Shown here: piece after piece, positions 1 to 6,713 of the stretch
Numbering within the stretch: position 1 is the first letter of the stretch
Layout: each line of letters opens with the position of its first letter
Source of the DNA: Alphaproteobacteria bacterium
Lineage (GTDB): Bacteria > Pseudomonadota > Alphaproteobacteria > GCA-2731375
Reading direction: 5' to 3'
DNA length: 7,467 nt
Assembly: GCA_030746295.1 (NCBI GenBank)
Contig: JASLMY010000244.1
Span: forward strand, 1 to 7,467
The notes under the pieces: generated by a model
The model's database searches: none
Seen by the model: only the letters and a program-made list of their open reading frames with translations
Told to the model about the DNA's origin: nothing
Made by a program: the position numbers and the translations under genes

Positions 1-48
1 ACGACATCCGATCTCATGCCAGCAACATAGCACGGATTGGCTTTCCTG

Positions 49-89
49 GGAATCTTGCGTTAGCGTCTAACCACTAGCACCAAGATTCC
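49..89. repeat. Nested inverted repeat downstream of the hydroxyacid dehydrogenase
   Basis: A perfect 9-bp inverted repeat, GGAATCTTG (49-57) and CAAGATTCC (81-89), encloses a smaller perfect hairpin GTTAG-CGT-CTAAC (59-71). It lies 22 nt past the stop codon of the minus-strand hydroxyacid dehydrogenase gene. It could be a transcript-end structure for that gene, but no T-tract follows the hairpin on either strand, so it is not a classical intrinsic terminator. A protein-binding site or a mobile-element scar are alternatives. The rest of positions 1-111 shows nothing else recognisable. Confidence 0.4.
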
Positions 90-111
90 AATTCTGGCGG
101 CCGGCGGCGGC

Positions 112-1110
112 TCAATAGCCAAGCCGGGGGCGGACCCGGTTCAATAGCGGCCTGCCCGCCAGCAAGCGACGCAGGTTCACAAACACCAAGTCCAGGGTCA
201 GCGGGGTGTAGTCGGCGAGATCATCGGCGGCGACGTGCGGCGTGATCAGCAGGTTCGGCGTCGCCCAGAGGTCCGACCCGGGCGGCAAAGGCTCGGGCTC
301 GTGGACGTCGAGTACCGCGCCCGAGAGGCGGCCCTCGCGCAAGGCCGCGGCCAGCGCCGCGTGATCGACGACCGGCGCCCTGCCGACGTTGACAAGGCCG
401 GTGCCGGGCTTCATCGCTTGAATCGCCTCGGCGCCGATCAGGCCCTCCGTCTCTGGCGTCAACGGCGTCGCGACGACGACGAAGTCGGCCCCCGGCAAGA
501 TCTCGAGCAACCGTTCGGGCGTCACCATGTCGTCGACATGGCGCGCCGGCCGACCGCCGCGGCGCACCCCCAGGACGCGGAGGCCCAATCCCTTGGCAAC
601 GCGGGCGACGACGCCGCCCATGCTGCCCACGCCGACGACCGCCACCGTCGTGCCGGCGATCGGCCGGGTGAAGACCGGGTCCCAGCGGCGCTGGCGCTGA
701 CTGGCGGCGAGCCGCGGCACGGCCGCGTTCAACATCAAAAGCGCGCAGGCCGCATAGTCGGCGAACTTGGCGACGTGGACACCGCTATTGTTGGTGAGCG
801 CCACCCCCTTCGGCAGCCAGTCGAAGGGCGCCATGTGGTCGACCCCGGCGCCGATGATGTGGATGCATTTCAGGTTCGGCGCCCGCCGGGCCAAGCCGTC
901 GGTCGGCAGGTCCCAGGTCACCAGCACGTCGGCCCGGGACATGGAGGCATCGAAGGTGTCGAGGTCCCAATCGATCAGGGTCTCGATCTCGGCCGCGATC
1001 TCGGGGTGCCGCCGGCAAGCCGCCGCCAGCCGTTCCGGCGTTACCCGGAATATCTCCTCGCCGGCCCGGTTGTTCTTGAAGTGGACGCGAAGCCGGTCCC
1101 GGTCCGCCAT
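112..1110 (-). CDS. D-2-hydroxyacid dehydrogenase (NAD(P)-dependent), glyoxylate/hydroxypyruvate reductase-like
   Basis: This 332-residue soluble protein belongs to the D-isomer-specific 2-hydroxyacid dehydrogenase family, which interconverts 2-oxo acids and D-2-hydroxy acids. The nucleotide-binding domain contains the glycine motif GVGSMG (160-165). The position after the second strand carries Arg-Arg (183-184, in GVRRGGR) rather than an Asp, which in this family favours NADP(H). The catalytic triad is present: Arg244 (in NVGR), Glu273 (in EPEPLP) and His292 (in TPHVA). An in-frame ATG at 1164 would add 18 residues, but the ATG at 1110 has a GGGAG 6 nt upstream and begins the family-like sequence, so I prefer it. 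The gene is divergent from the SDR/crotonase pair, which suggests shared control but not the same transcript. The substrate cannot be read from the sequence; glyoxylate, hydroxypyruvate or a branched 2-oxo acid are all possible. Confidence 0.9.
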   Translation of the reverse strand: MADRDRLRVHFKNNRAGEEIFRVTPERLAAACRRHPEIAAEIETLIDWDLDTFDASMSRADVLVTWDLPTDGLARRAPNLKCIHIIGAGVDHMAPFDWLPKGVALTNNSGVHVAKFADYAACALLMLNAAVPRLAASQRQRRWDPVFTRPIAGTTVAVVGVGSMGGVVARVAKGLGLRVLGVRRGGRPARHVDDMVTPERLLEILPGADFVVVATPLTPETEGLIGAEAIQAMKPGTGLVNVGRAPVVDHAALAAALREGRLSGAVLDVHEPEPLPPGSDLWATPNLLITPHVAADDLADYTPLTLDLVFVNLRRLLAGRPLLNRVRPRLGY

Positions 1111-1199
1111 GCCTTGCTCCCTCGCCCCGACGCCACTGGTATCGCGCCGGCGAGAGACTATCATCGCCGGACAGGCGTGCTGAAGAAGGAGCAGACGAC
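1111..1199. promoter_or_regulatory. Divergent intergenic region between hydroxyacid dehydrogenase and SDR gene
   Basis: These 89 nt must hold the start signals for both divergent transcripts if the genes are not driven from elsewhere. On the plus strand a TATCAT (1159-1164) resembles a -10 box, and CTGGTA (1136-1141) sits 17 bp upstream but matches a -35 at only three of six positions. I see no convincing minus-strand promoter. AGGAG (1187-1191), 8 nt before the ATG at 1200, is a good ribosome site for the SDR gene. Confidence 0.3.
1117..1121 (-). promoter_or_regulatory. Ribosome binding site deciding the hydroxyacid dehydrogenase start
   Basis: GGGAG on the minus strand lies 6 nt before the ATG at 1110-1108. 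The longer in-frame ATG at 1164 has no comparable site, and its extra 18 codons show no family resemblance. Confidence 0.6.
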
Positions 1200-1964
1200 A
1201 TGAGTACCAGCAAGGCCGCGCCGCTGGCCGGCCGGGTCGCGATCGTCACCGGCGGGGCCCGCAACATCGGCCGCGCCATTGCGCTCGCCCTGGCCGAGGA
1301 CGGCGCCGACGTCGTCGTCAACGCCCGCGAGGATCGGGCGGCGGCAGAGGCCGTGGCGGCGGAAGTGACAGCAGCCGGCAACAGGGCGCTGGCGCACGTT
1401 GCCGACGTCACCGACGAGGCCGCGGTCCGGGCCATGATAGAGGCGACGGTGGCGACCTTCGGGCGGATCGACATCCTGGTCTCCAACGCCGCCGTCAGGC
1501 GCCAGCAGCCCTTCCTCGAGATCAGCCTCGCCGACTGGCACGCCATCCTGGCGGTGCCGCTCGATGGCGCCTTCCTTTGCGCCCAAGCCTGCGTGCCGGA
1601 GATGATCCGGGCCGGCGGCGGCGCCATCGTCACGCTGGGTGGAATCTCGGCCCATCTCGGCACGCCCGGCCGGGCCCATGTCTGTGCCGCCAAGGCGGGC
1701 TTGGAGGGCCTGACGCACGCCTTGGCGATGGAGCTCGCCGAGCACGAGATCCGCGTCAACTGCGTCGCCCCGGGCGCCATCGACACGCTGCGTGGCGCCT
1801 CCGCCGGCGCCCGGCCCGGCAGCATTGACTTGAGCCACATTCCCGCCCGGCGCATGGGCCGGCCCGAGGAGATCGCGGCCATGGTCCGCCACCTCTGCCG
1901 GCCCGAGGGTGCCTACATCACCGGCCAGACGATCCACGTCAACGGCGGCCTCTTCCTGGTCTGA
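1200..1964 (+). CDS. SDR-fold protein with a degenerate catalytic tetrad
   Basis: This 254-residue protein is a full-length single-domain Rossmann protein of the short-chain dehydrogenase/reductase family. Visible hallmarks are the N-terminal cofactor motif TGGARNIG (17-24), the acidic VADVTD segment (72-77), the SNAAV variant of NNAG (95-99), and a family-like C-terminus YITGQTIHVNGG. Aligned without gaps to FabG from helix 4 through the active site, the catalytic Asn is replaced by Pro120, Ser by Gly148 and Tyr by Val161; only Lys165 of the tetrad remains (in HVCAAKAGL). Nucleotide binding therefore looks intact, while classical carbonyl/alcohol redox chemistry looks doubtful. His160 and Ser150 lie next to the lost positions and might substitute. 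The gene starts at an ATG with AGGAG 8 nt upstream and ends 13 nt before the crotonase gene, so the two are probably cotranscribed. The reading frame is intact and codon use matches its neighbours, arguing against a decaying pseudogene. Confidence 0.88.
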   Translation: MSTSKAAPLAGRVAIVTGGARNIGRAIALALAEDGADVVVNAREDRAAAEAVAAEVTAAGNRALAHVADVTDEAAVRAMIEATVATFGRIDILVSNAAVRRQQPFLEISLADWHAILAVPLDGAFLCAQACVPEMIRAGGGAIVTLGGISAHLGTPGRAHVCAAKAGLEGLTHALAMELAEHEIRVNCVAPGAIDTLRGASAGARPGSIDLSHIPARRMGRPEEIAAMVRHLCRPEGAYITGQTIHVNGGLFLV

Positions 1965-1977
1965 CACGGAGACACCA

Positions 1978-2751
1978 ATGCCTGAATTCGAGCACTTGCG
2001 TTACGAGGTCCAGGAACACGTCGCCGAGATCACCATGGCGCGCCACCCGGTCAACGCCATCAACACGGGCCTGACCCGCGAGATCAACGCCGCCTACGCG
2101 CTCGCCCGCGACGATGACGACGTCCGCGCCGTGATCCTGACCAGCGGCTGCGAGAAGGCCTTCAGCGCCGGCATGGACCTCGCGATGATGCGGGGCGGCT
2201 CCGGCCTGAAGCTGAAGCGCTTCCTGGAGGAGTTCTACATGGGCATGCACGACCTGCAGTACCGCATGGGCAAGCCCACGATCGCCGCCGTCAACGGCCC
2301 AGCCCGGGCTGCCGGTGTCACGCTGGCGGTCAGTTGTGATGTCATCATCGCCGCCGAGGACTGCGACATGGGCTATCCCGAGATCAACGTCGGCCTGATC
2401 CCGGCCATGCACTTCGTCCACCTGCCGCGCCAGATCGGCCGCCATCCCGCCTTCGAAATCCTGTTCACCGGCAAGCCGCTCGGCTTCGCTGAGGCCGCCG
2501 CACGCGGCCTCGTCAACCGCGCCGTGCCGCGATCGGAGGTCCTGCCCGAGGCGCGGGCACTGGCGCGGGACTTTGCCGCCAAGAGCCCGGTGGTGATGAA
2601 GCTCGCCCGTGATTCCTTCATGCGAGCGAACGACCTCGACTATCGCCGCGCCATCGAGAACACGGTCGAGACGATCTGCCACATCATCGAGACCGAGGCG
2701 GCGCAGGAAGGCCTCGACGCCTTCAACGAAAAGCGCCCGCCGAACTGGTAG
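1978..2751 (+). CDS. Enoyl-CoA hydratase/isomerase family protein (crotonase fold)
   Basis: This 257-residue protein has the normal length and layout of a crotonase. The first oxyanion-hole loop is FSAGMDL (62-68), and the second conserved block is NGPARAAG (106-113) followed by VTLAVSCD. In rat enoyl-CoA hydratase two glutamates, E144 and E164, act on the substrate. Here the first is replaced by Thr115, while the second is kept as Glu135 (in YPEINVG). The usual GGG before the first glutamate is AAG (111-113). Keeping only the second glutamate is the pattern of delta3,delta2-enoyl-CoA isomerases, so isomerisation or another crotonase reaction is at least as likely as hydration. The likely substrate is an acyl-CoA thioester in the cytoplasm. 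A frame-consistent upstream ATG at 1909 lies inside the SDR gene; the ATG at 1978 is preferred because CGGAGA lies just upstream and the family sequence begins there. It follows the SDR gene by 13 nt. Confidence 0.9.
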   Translation: MPEFEHLRYEVQEHVAEITMARHPVNAINTGLTREINAAYALARDDDDVRAVILTSGCEKAFSAGMDLAMMRGGSGLKLKRFLEEFYMGMHDLQYRMGKPTIAAVNGPARAAGVTLAVSCDVIIAAEDCDMGYPEINVGLIPAMHFVHLPRQIGRHPAFEILFTGKPLGFAEAAARGLVNRAVPRSEVLPEARALARDFAAKSPVVMKLARDSFMRANDLDYRRAIENTVETICHIIETEAAQEGLDAFNEKRPPNW

Positions 2752-2770
2752 CCCAACGACGATAGCAGCC

Positions 2771-2809
2771 AAGAAAAAGGCCGGGACCGACGCTTGGTCG
2801 ATCCCGGCC
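2771..2809 (-). terminator. Intrinsic terminator of the molybdenum hydroxylase operon in a convergent gap
   Basis: The hairpin has an 8-bp perfect outer stem (GGCCGGGA at 2779-2786, TCCCGGCC at 2802-2809), one mismatch, a 4-bp inner stem (CGAC and GTCG) and a 5-nt loop. Read on the minus strand it is followed at once by TTTTTCTT (complement of 2778-2771), the classic rho-independent form, about 30 nt past the stop of the MoaD-like gene. On the plus strand no T-run follows directly, so it would be a weaker terminator for the SDR/crotonase transcript, though it may slow convergent polymerases. Confidence 0.85.
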
Positions 2810-2839
2810 AATCAATAGTCGGCCGTTTTGGCGCCCGTC

Positions 2840-3088
2840 CTAGCCGCCACCGATCGGCGGCAGGAAACAGACTTCGCTGTTCTCCGCCACCGGCTCAAGG
2901 AAGGGGTCCGAATAGATCTGACCGTCGATCGCGACGATCATGCCGGCCCGGATCACCGAGCCGATGCCCGGAAAGCGCTCGTCGAGGCCGCGGACGATCT
3001 GACGGATATTCTCTCCCTCGAGCTCGACCTGCTTCTCGCCGCCGGCAAACTGGCGGCTGAGGTCGGTGGTCAGGATGACGTGCGCCAA
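2840..3088 (-). CDS. MoaD/ThiS-family ubiquitin-like sulfur carrier
   Basis: This 82-residue protein resembles MoaD, the small subunit of molybdopterin synthase. It has the beta-grasp layout and ends in CFLPPIGGG, close to the FFPPVAGG end of E. coli MoaD as I remember it. In the family, the terminal Gly-Gly is adenylated and converted to a thiocarboxylate that delivers sulfur. It starts at a TTG (3088-3086) 4 nt past the stop of the molybdopterin subunit gene, with GGAGGG overlapping that stop; no ATG or GTG gives a better start, so translation is probably coupled. Being last in a molybdenum hydroxylase operon fits a role in molybdopterin sulfuration, but no MoaE partner is in the window. 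It could instead serve another pathway that uses a thiocarboxylate donor, or bind the hydroxylase as an accessory protein. Confidence 0.85.
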   Translation of the reverse strand: MAHVILTTDLSRQFAGGEKQVELEGENIRQIVRGLDERFPGIGSVIRAGMIVAIDGQIYSDPFLEPVAENSEVCFLPPIGGG

Positions 3089-3092
3089 GCCG

Positions 3093-5360
3093 CTAGCCCT
3101 CCGCGTCGATCGCGGCCCTGATCTTGGGCGGCGACAACGGCAGGTCGGTCATGCGTATACCGATGGCGTCGTGGACGGCGTTCGCCACCGCCGCCAGCGG
3201 CGGACAGATCGGCACCTCGCCGACACCACGAACACCATAGGGGTGCGTCGGGTTCGGAATCTCGACGACGACCGTGTCGATCATCGGCAGGTCCGAGGCC
3301 ACGGGGATGCGGTAGTCGAGGAAGCCGGGGTTTTCCATGTGCCCCTCGGCGTCGTAGACGTACTCCTCGTTCAAGGCCCAACCGATGCCTTGCGCCGCAC
3401 CGCCCTGCAACTGCCCTTCGACGTAGTCGGGCGAGATCGCCTTGCCCACGTCCTGCGCCACGGTGTAGCGCAGGACCGTGACCTTGCCGGTCTCGCGGTC
3501 GACCTCGACATCGCAGACGTGGGTGCCGAAGCCGGCCCCCGCCCCTTGCGCCGTGATCGAGGCGCGGCCGCCGATCGGACCGCCGGTTCGGGTCGTGTCG
3601 GCCGCGATCTGGGCCAGCGACATCGGCTCGAAATCACCGACGTTGGCGCTGGCCGGACGGGCGTGGCCGTCCTCCCAGACGACCTGATCGGGCTCCACTT
3701 CCCAGACCTTGGCGGCCCGAGCGCAGAGCTCCTTGGTCGCTTCCTGGGATGCCTGCACCGTCGCCATGCCGGTGGCGAAGGTGACCCGGCTGCCGCCGGT
3801 CAGGAAGGTGTAGCCGACCGAGCTCGTGTCGGCGACGATCGGGCGCACCCGGTCGTATTCGATGCCCAGCACCTCGGCCGCCATCGCCGCCATCGAGGCC
3901 CGGCTGCCGCCGATATCTGGGCTGCCGGTCGCCAGCACCACGGTGCCGTCCTCGTTGATGTTGACCTGGGCGCTGGAATCGCCGCCGATGTTGAACCAAA
4001 AGCCCGACGCGATGCCGCGGCCCTGGTTCTCGCCCAACTTGGCCTTGATGTTGGGGTGCGACTGCACCGCCTTCAGCTGTTCGATGTTGCCGATCACCGG
4101 GAAGCGCGGGCCATAGGCTGCCTGGGTGCCCTCGCGGGCGGCATTCTTGAGCCGGAACTCGATCGGATCCAGGCCCAGCTCGCGTGCCACCAGGTCTATC
4201 GTGCTCTCGACACCGAAGGCCGAAATCGGCGACCCCGGGGCCCGATAAGCCGCGACCCTGGGCCGGTTAACGGCGACGTCGTAGCCGACGATCTTGACGT
4301 TCTCGATGTCGTAGCAAGCGAAGGCGCACATGCAAGCCGGCTGGATCGGCGAGCCGCCGAAGGGACCTGCCTGTAGCTTGATCTCGGTCTCCGCCGCCAC
4401 GATGGTGCCGTCCTTGGTAACGCCGACCTTGACCGTGAGCGAGCCGCCCGAGGTCGGGCCGGAGCCGATGAAGACTTCCTCGCGGGTCATCACCATCTTG
4501 ACCGGCCGGCCTGACATCTTCGACAACTGCAGGGCCAGTGGCTCGTTGTAGACCACTGTCTTGCCACCAAAGCCGCCACCGATCTCGGCCGGGATGACGC
4601 GGAGCTCGGACAGGTCCCAGCCGAGGATCGTAGCGCTGTACCCTCGGACCATGAAGTGGCCCTGGCTCGAGCACCAGAGCGTCGCCTGACCGTCTTCGTT
4701 GACGCTGGCGAGGCACGCGTGCGGCTCGATGTAGCCTTGGTGCACCGGCTTGGTGGTGTAGCTCTTCTCGATGACGACGTCGGCCTTGGCGAATCCGGCC
4801 TCGACGTCACCGATCCCGAACTCGACCCGCTTGGCGATATTGGACGGCTTGTCCGGTTTCGGCTCGACGCCGTCGGTGAAGATCTCGGGATTGACCAACG
4901 GCGCATCGCCCTGCATCGCCTCGTCGACGTCGATGACATGCGGCAGAGTTTCGTAGTCGACCTCGATCAGCCCCAGCGCCTCCTCCGCGATCTCCGCCGA
5001 GGTGGCGGCAACGGCGGCGACGGCATGGCCCTCGTACATCGCGCGCTGGCGGGCGATGCAGTTGTGGCCGAGATCCCGCATGCTGAGCATGCCCTCGCCG
5101 ATGAGGTCTTCGCCGGGTGCCAGCTCGGGGAAGTCGGCACCGGTGACAATCGCCTTGACGCCGGCGAGAGCCTTCGCCTTGTCGGTCTTGATCGACTTGA
5201 TGTTGGCGTTGGCGTGCGGGCTCCTGAGCACCTTGCCGATCAACATGTCGGGCAAGGAGTAGTCGGCGCCGAACTTGTCGCGCCCCGTGACCTTGCCGAT
5301 CCCGTCGGGGCGGACGTTACGCTTGCCGACCCACTTCAGCTCTTTCGTATCACTGGCCAT
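3093..5360 (-). CDS. Xanthine dehydrogenase-family molybdopterin-binding (large) subunit
   Basis: This 755-residue protein is the catalytic subunit of a three-subunit molybdenum hydroxylase, which inserts water-derived oxygen into a C-H bond of its substrate. Family landmarks run in order: Gln233 (SSQGHF), the glycine loop GGGFGGK (261-267), AYRAPGSP (371-378) with Arg373 at the place of the bovine xanthine oxidase active-site Arg880, a third cofactor loop GQLQGGAAQGIG (649-660), and the catalytic base Glu715 in GVGEVP. The AYRAPGSP loop is unlike the AYRCSFR loop of form I CO dehydrogenase and the AYRGAGR loop of form II enzymes, so CO oxidation is unlikely. The usual GQG of the second cofactor motif reads DIGGSR (482-487). 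No signal peptide is visible, so it is probably cytoplasmic. It starts 3 nt after the 2Fe-2S subunit stop with AAGGGGA upstream. Substrate unknown: an N-heteroaromatic, purine or aldehyde are possible. Confidence 0.93.
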   Translation of the reverse strand: MASDTKELKWVGKRNVRPDGIGKVTGRDKFGADYSLPDMLIGKVLRSPHANANIKSIKTDKAKALAGVKAIVTGADFPELAPGEDLIGEGMLSMRDLGHNCIARQRAMYEGHAVAAVAATSAEIAEEALGLIEVDYETLPHVIDVDEAMQGDAPLVNPEIFTDGVEPKPDKPSNIAKRVEFGIGDVEAGFAKADVVIEKSYTTKPVHQGYIEPHACLASVNEDGQATLWCSSQGHFMVRGYSATILGWDLSELRVIPAEIGGGFGGKTVVYNEPLALQLSKMSGRPVKMVMTREEVFIGSGPTSGGSLTVKVGVTKDGTIVAAETEIKLQAGPFGGSPIQPACMCAFACYDIENVKIVGYDVAVNRPRVAAYRAPGSPISAFGVESTIDLVARELGLDPIEFRLKNAAREGTQAAYGPRFPVIGNIEQLKAVQSHPNIKAKLGENQGRGIASGFWFNIGGDSSAQVNINEDGTVVLATGSPDIGGSRASMAAMAAEVLGIEYDRVRPIVADTSSVGYTFLTGGSRVTFATGMATVQASQEATKELCARAAKVWEVEPDQVVWEDGHARPASANVGDFEPMSLAQIAADTTRTGGPIGGRASITAQGAGAGFGTHVCDVEVDRETGKVTVLRYTVAQDVGKAISPDYVEGQLQGGAAQGIGWALNEEYVYDAEGHMENPGFLDYRIPVASDLPMIDTVVVEIPNPTHPYGVRGVGEVPICPPLAAVANAVHDAIGIRMTDLPLSPPKIRAAIDAEG
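3097..3102 (-). promoter_or_regulatory. Ribosome binding site supporting the TTG start of the MoaD-like gene
   Basis: GGAGGG on the minus strand lies 8 nt before the TTG start codon, inside the last codons of the molybdopterin subunit gene and just before its TAG. Ribosomes finishing the large subunit would be placed at this start, which implies coupled production of the two proteins. Confidence 0.7.
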
Positions 5361-5363
5361 GCT

Positions 5364-5840
5364 TCAGGTCCCCTTCGTCTCGGCCGCCACGTCCATGACG
5401 GCGCGGATAATCTTGTCGTAGCCTGTACAACGACATAGGTTGCCCGCGAGCCAATAGCGAACTTCGGTTTCGCTGGGGTCGGGATTCCTTTCCAGAAGCG
5501 ACTTTGCGGCGACGAGGAAGCCCGGCGTGCAGATACCGCATTGCAGTGCTGCCTCTTCCAGGAACTTCTGCTGCAAGGGGTGCAGCTCCGCCCCCTGCGC
5601 CATGCCTTCGATGGTCTCGATCTCTGCGCCCTCGGCCTCGACGCCGAGCACCAGACAAGAACAGACCAAGCGGCCGTCGACGGTGACGCTGCAGGCGCCG
5701 CAGTCGCCCGAGGCACAGCCTTCCTTGCTGCCGGTCAATCCCAGCTCGTCGCGGAGCACGTCCAACAGCGTCTGCTGGCCCTCGCAGAGGAACTCCGTCG
5801 CCTCGCCATTGATCGTCGTGCTTACGTGATACTTGCTCAT
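5364..5840 (-). CDS. Molybdenum hydroxylase 2Fe-2S (small) subunit
   Basis: This 158-residue protein carries electrons from the molybdenum centre to FAD. The N-terminal plant-ferredoxin-like domain binds the first cluster through Cys42, Cys47, Cys50 and Cys62 (spacing C-x4-C-x2-C-x11-C). The C-terminal helical domain binds the second through Cys101, Cys104, Cys136 and Cys138 (C-x2-C-x31-C-x-C), in QCGICTPG and CRCTGY. All eight ligands are present at normal spacing and the length is typical for the CoxS/XdhC-like small subunit family. An extra Cys60 sits beside the last ligand of the first cluster. The start codon lies 3 nt past the stop of the FAD subunit gene with GGGGAG upstream, and the stop is 3 nt before the large subunit start. 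The arrangement points to one transcript and a stoichiometric complex. Confidence 0.96.
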   Translation of the reverse strand: MSKYHVSTTINGEATEFLCEGQQTLLDVLRDELGLTGSKEGCASGDCGACSVTVDGRLVCSCLVLGVEAEGAEIETIEGMAQGAELHPLQQKFLEEAALQCGICTPGFLVAAKSLLERNPDPSETEVRYWLAGNLCRCTGYDKIIRAVMDVAAETKGT

Positions 5841-5843
5841 CGA

Positions 5844-6713
5844 TCAGCTCCCCGCGCGCTCGAGCGCGATTTTGGCCGCGCGCCTAGCGAGGACGCCGGC
5901 GACCTTGGTTCGATATTCGATCGTGCCGCGCTTGTCGTCGATCGGGTTGCAGGCGGCCTGTGCCGCGGCATCCAGCTTGGCCATCGCCGCGTCGTCCAAC
6001 TTACTGCCGATCAGCGCATCGGCCGCGTCTTGGACCAACAAGACGGTCGGTGCGACCGCGCCCAGCGCCACCCGCGCATCGGTGCAGGTGCCGTCGCCGT
6101 CCACCGTCAGGCAGACACCGGCGCCGACGATGGCAATGTCCATCTCGGTCCGCGGGATCATCCTGAGATAGGCGTCACCGGTGTTGGCCGGCTTTGCCGG
6201 CAGCACCAGGCCGGTGACGAACTCGCCGTTGGCGAGCGAGGTCTGACCAGGGCCCGTCGGAATATCTTGAACCGGAACCTGGCGGGTGCCGTTGGGACCG
6301 GCGATGGTGGCCTCGGCACCGGCCGCCACCAGGGCCGGCACGCTATCGGCGGCCGGCGAGGCGTTGCAGAGATTGCCGACAGCCGTCGCCCGTCCCTGGA
6401 TCTGGGTCGAGCCGATCAGCTCCGTCGCTTCGACGACACCCGGCCACGCGGCGGCCAGCTCGGCATGCTCGCCCATCTCGGCGCCGCTGACGGCAGCGCC
6501 GATACGAAAGTCGCCGTCGGCCTCGACCGTTATCTGCCCCACCTCGGGGATTTTCTTGATGTTGACGATCAGTCCGGGTCGGATCAGTCGCGATCGCAAC
6601 TGCACCAACAGGTCGGTACCGCCGGCCAGTACCTTGGCATCGCCGTTCGCCTTGGCGAGAAGGCTGATCGCCTCCTCCACCGTGCCGGGGGCTTCGTATT
6701 GAATTGCCTTCAT
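5844..6713 (-). CDS. Molybdenum hydroxylase FAD-binding (medium) subunit
   Basis: This 289-residue protein is the flavin subunit that hands electrons from the 2Fe-2S centres to an acceptor such as NAD+ or a quinone-linked carrier. It has the first FAD motif AGGTDLL (30-36), the second FAD-binding segment around AVGNLCNASPAADS (111-124), and the family-typical RTEMDIAIVGAG (188-199). Its size matches CoxM-type subunits. It lacks the cysteine-rich insertion that binds a 4Fe-4S cluster in 4-hydroxybenzoyl-CoA reductase, which argues against that enzyme. It is the first gene of the four-gene operon. AGGGAG lies just upstream of the ATG, and a tandem repeat of CGCTTAA (minus strand) overlaps this leader. 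No other in-frame start is needed. Confidence 0.94.
   Translation of the reverse strand: MKAIQYEAPGTVEEAISLLAKANGDAKVLAGGTDLLVQLRSRLIRPGLIVNIKKIPEVGQITVEADGDFRIGAAVSGAEMGEHAELAAAWPGVVEATELIGSTQIQGRATAVGNLCNASPAADSVPALVAAGAEATIAGPNGTRQVPVQDIPTGPGQTSLANGEFVTGLVLPAKPANTGDAYLRMIPRTEMDIAIVGAGVCLTVDGDGTCTDARVALGAVAPTVLLVQDAADALIGSKLDDAAMAKLDAAAQAACNPIDDKRGTIEYRTKVAGVLARRAAKIALERAGS

Noticed and set aside
3066..4376. Long plus-strand open frame opposite the molybdopterin subunit
   Set aside because: It is the antisense shadow of a clearly conserved gene; composition is Arg/Asp/Gly/His-rich without motifs.
3093..5360. CO dehydrogenase large subunit (coxL), suggested by the medium-small-large gene order
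   Set aside because: The active-site loop is AYRAPGSP, not the AYRCSFR or AYRGAGR of CO dehydrogenase forms.
5844..6713. 4-hydroxybenzoyl-CoA reductase FAD subunit
   Set aside because: The cysteine-rich 4Fe-4S insertion expected in that subunit is absent.
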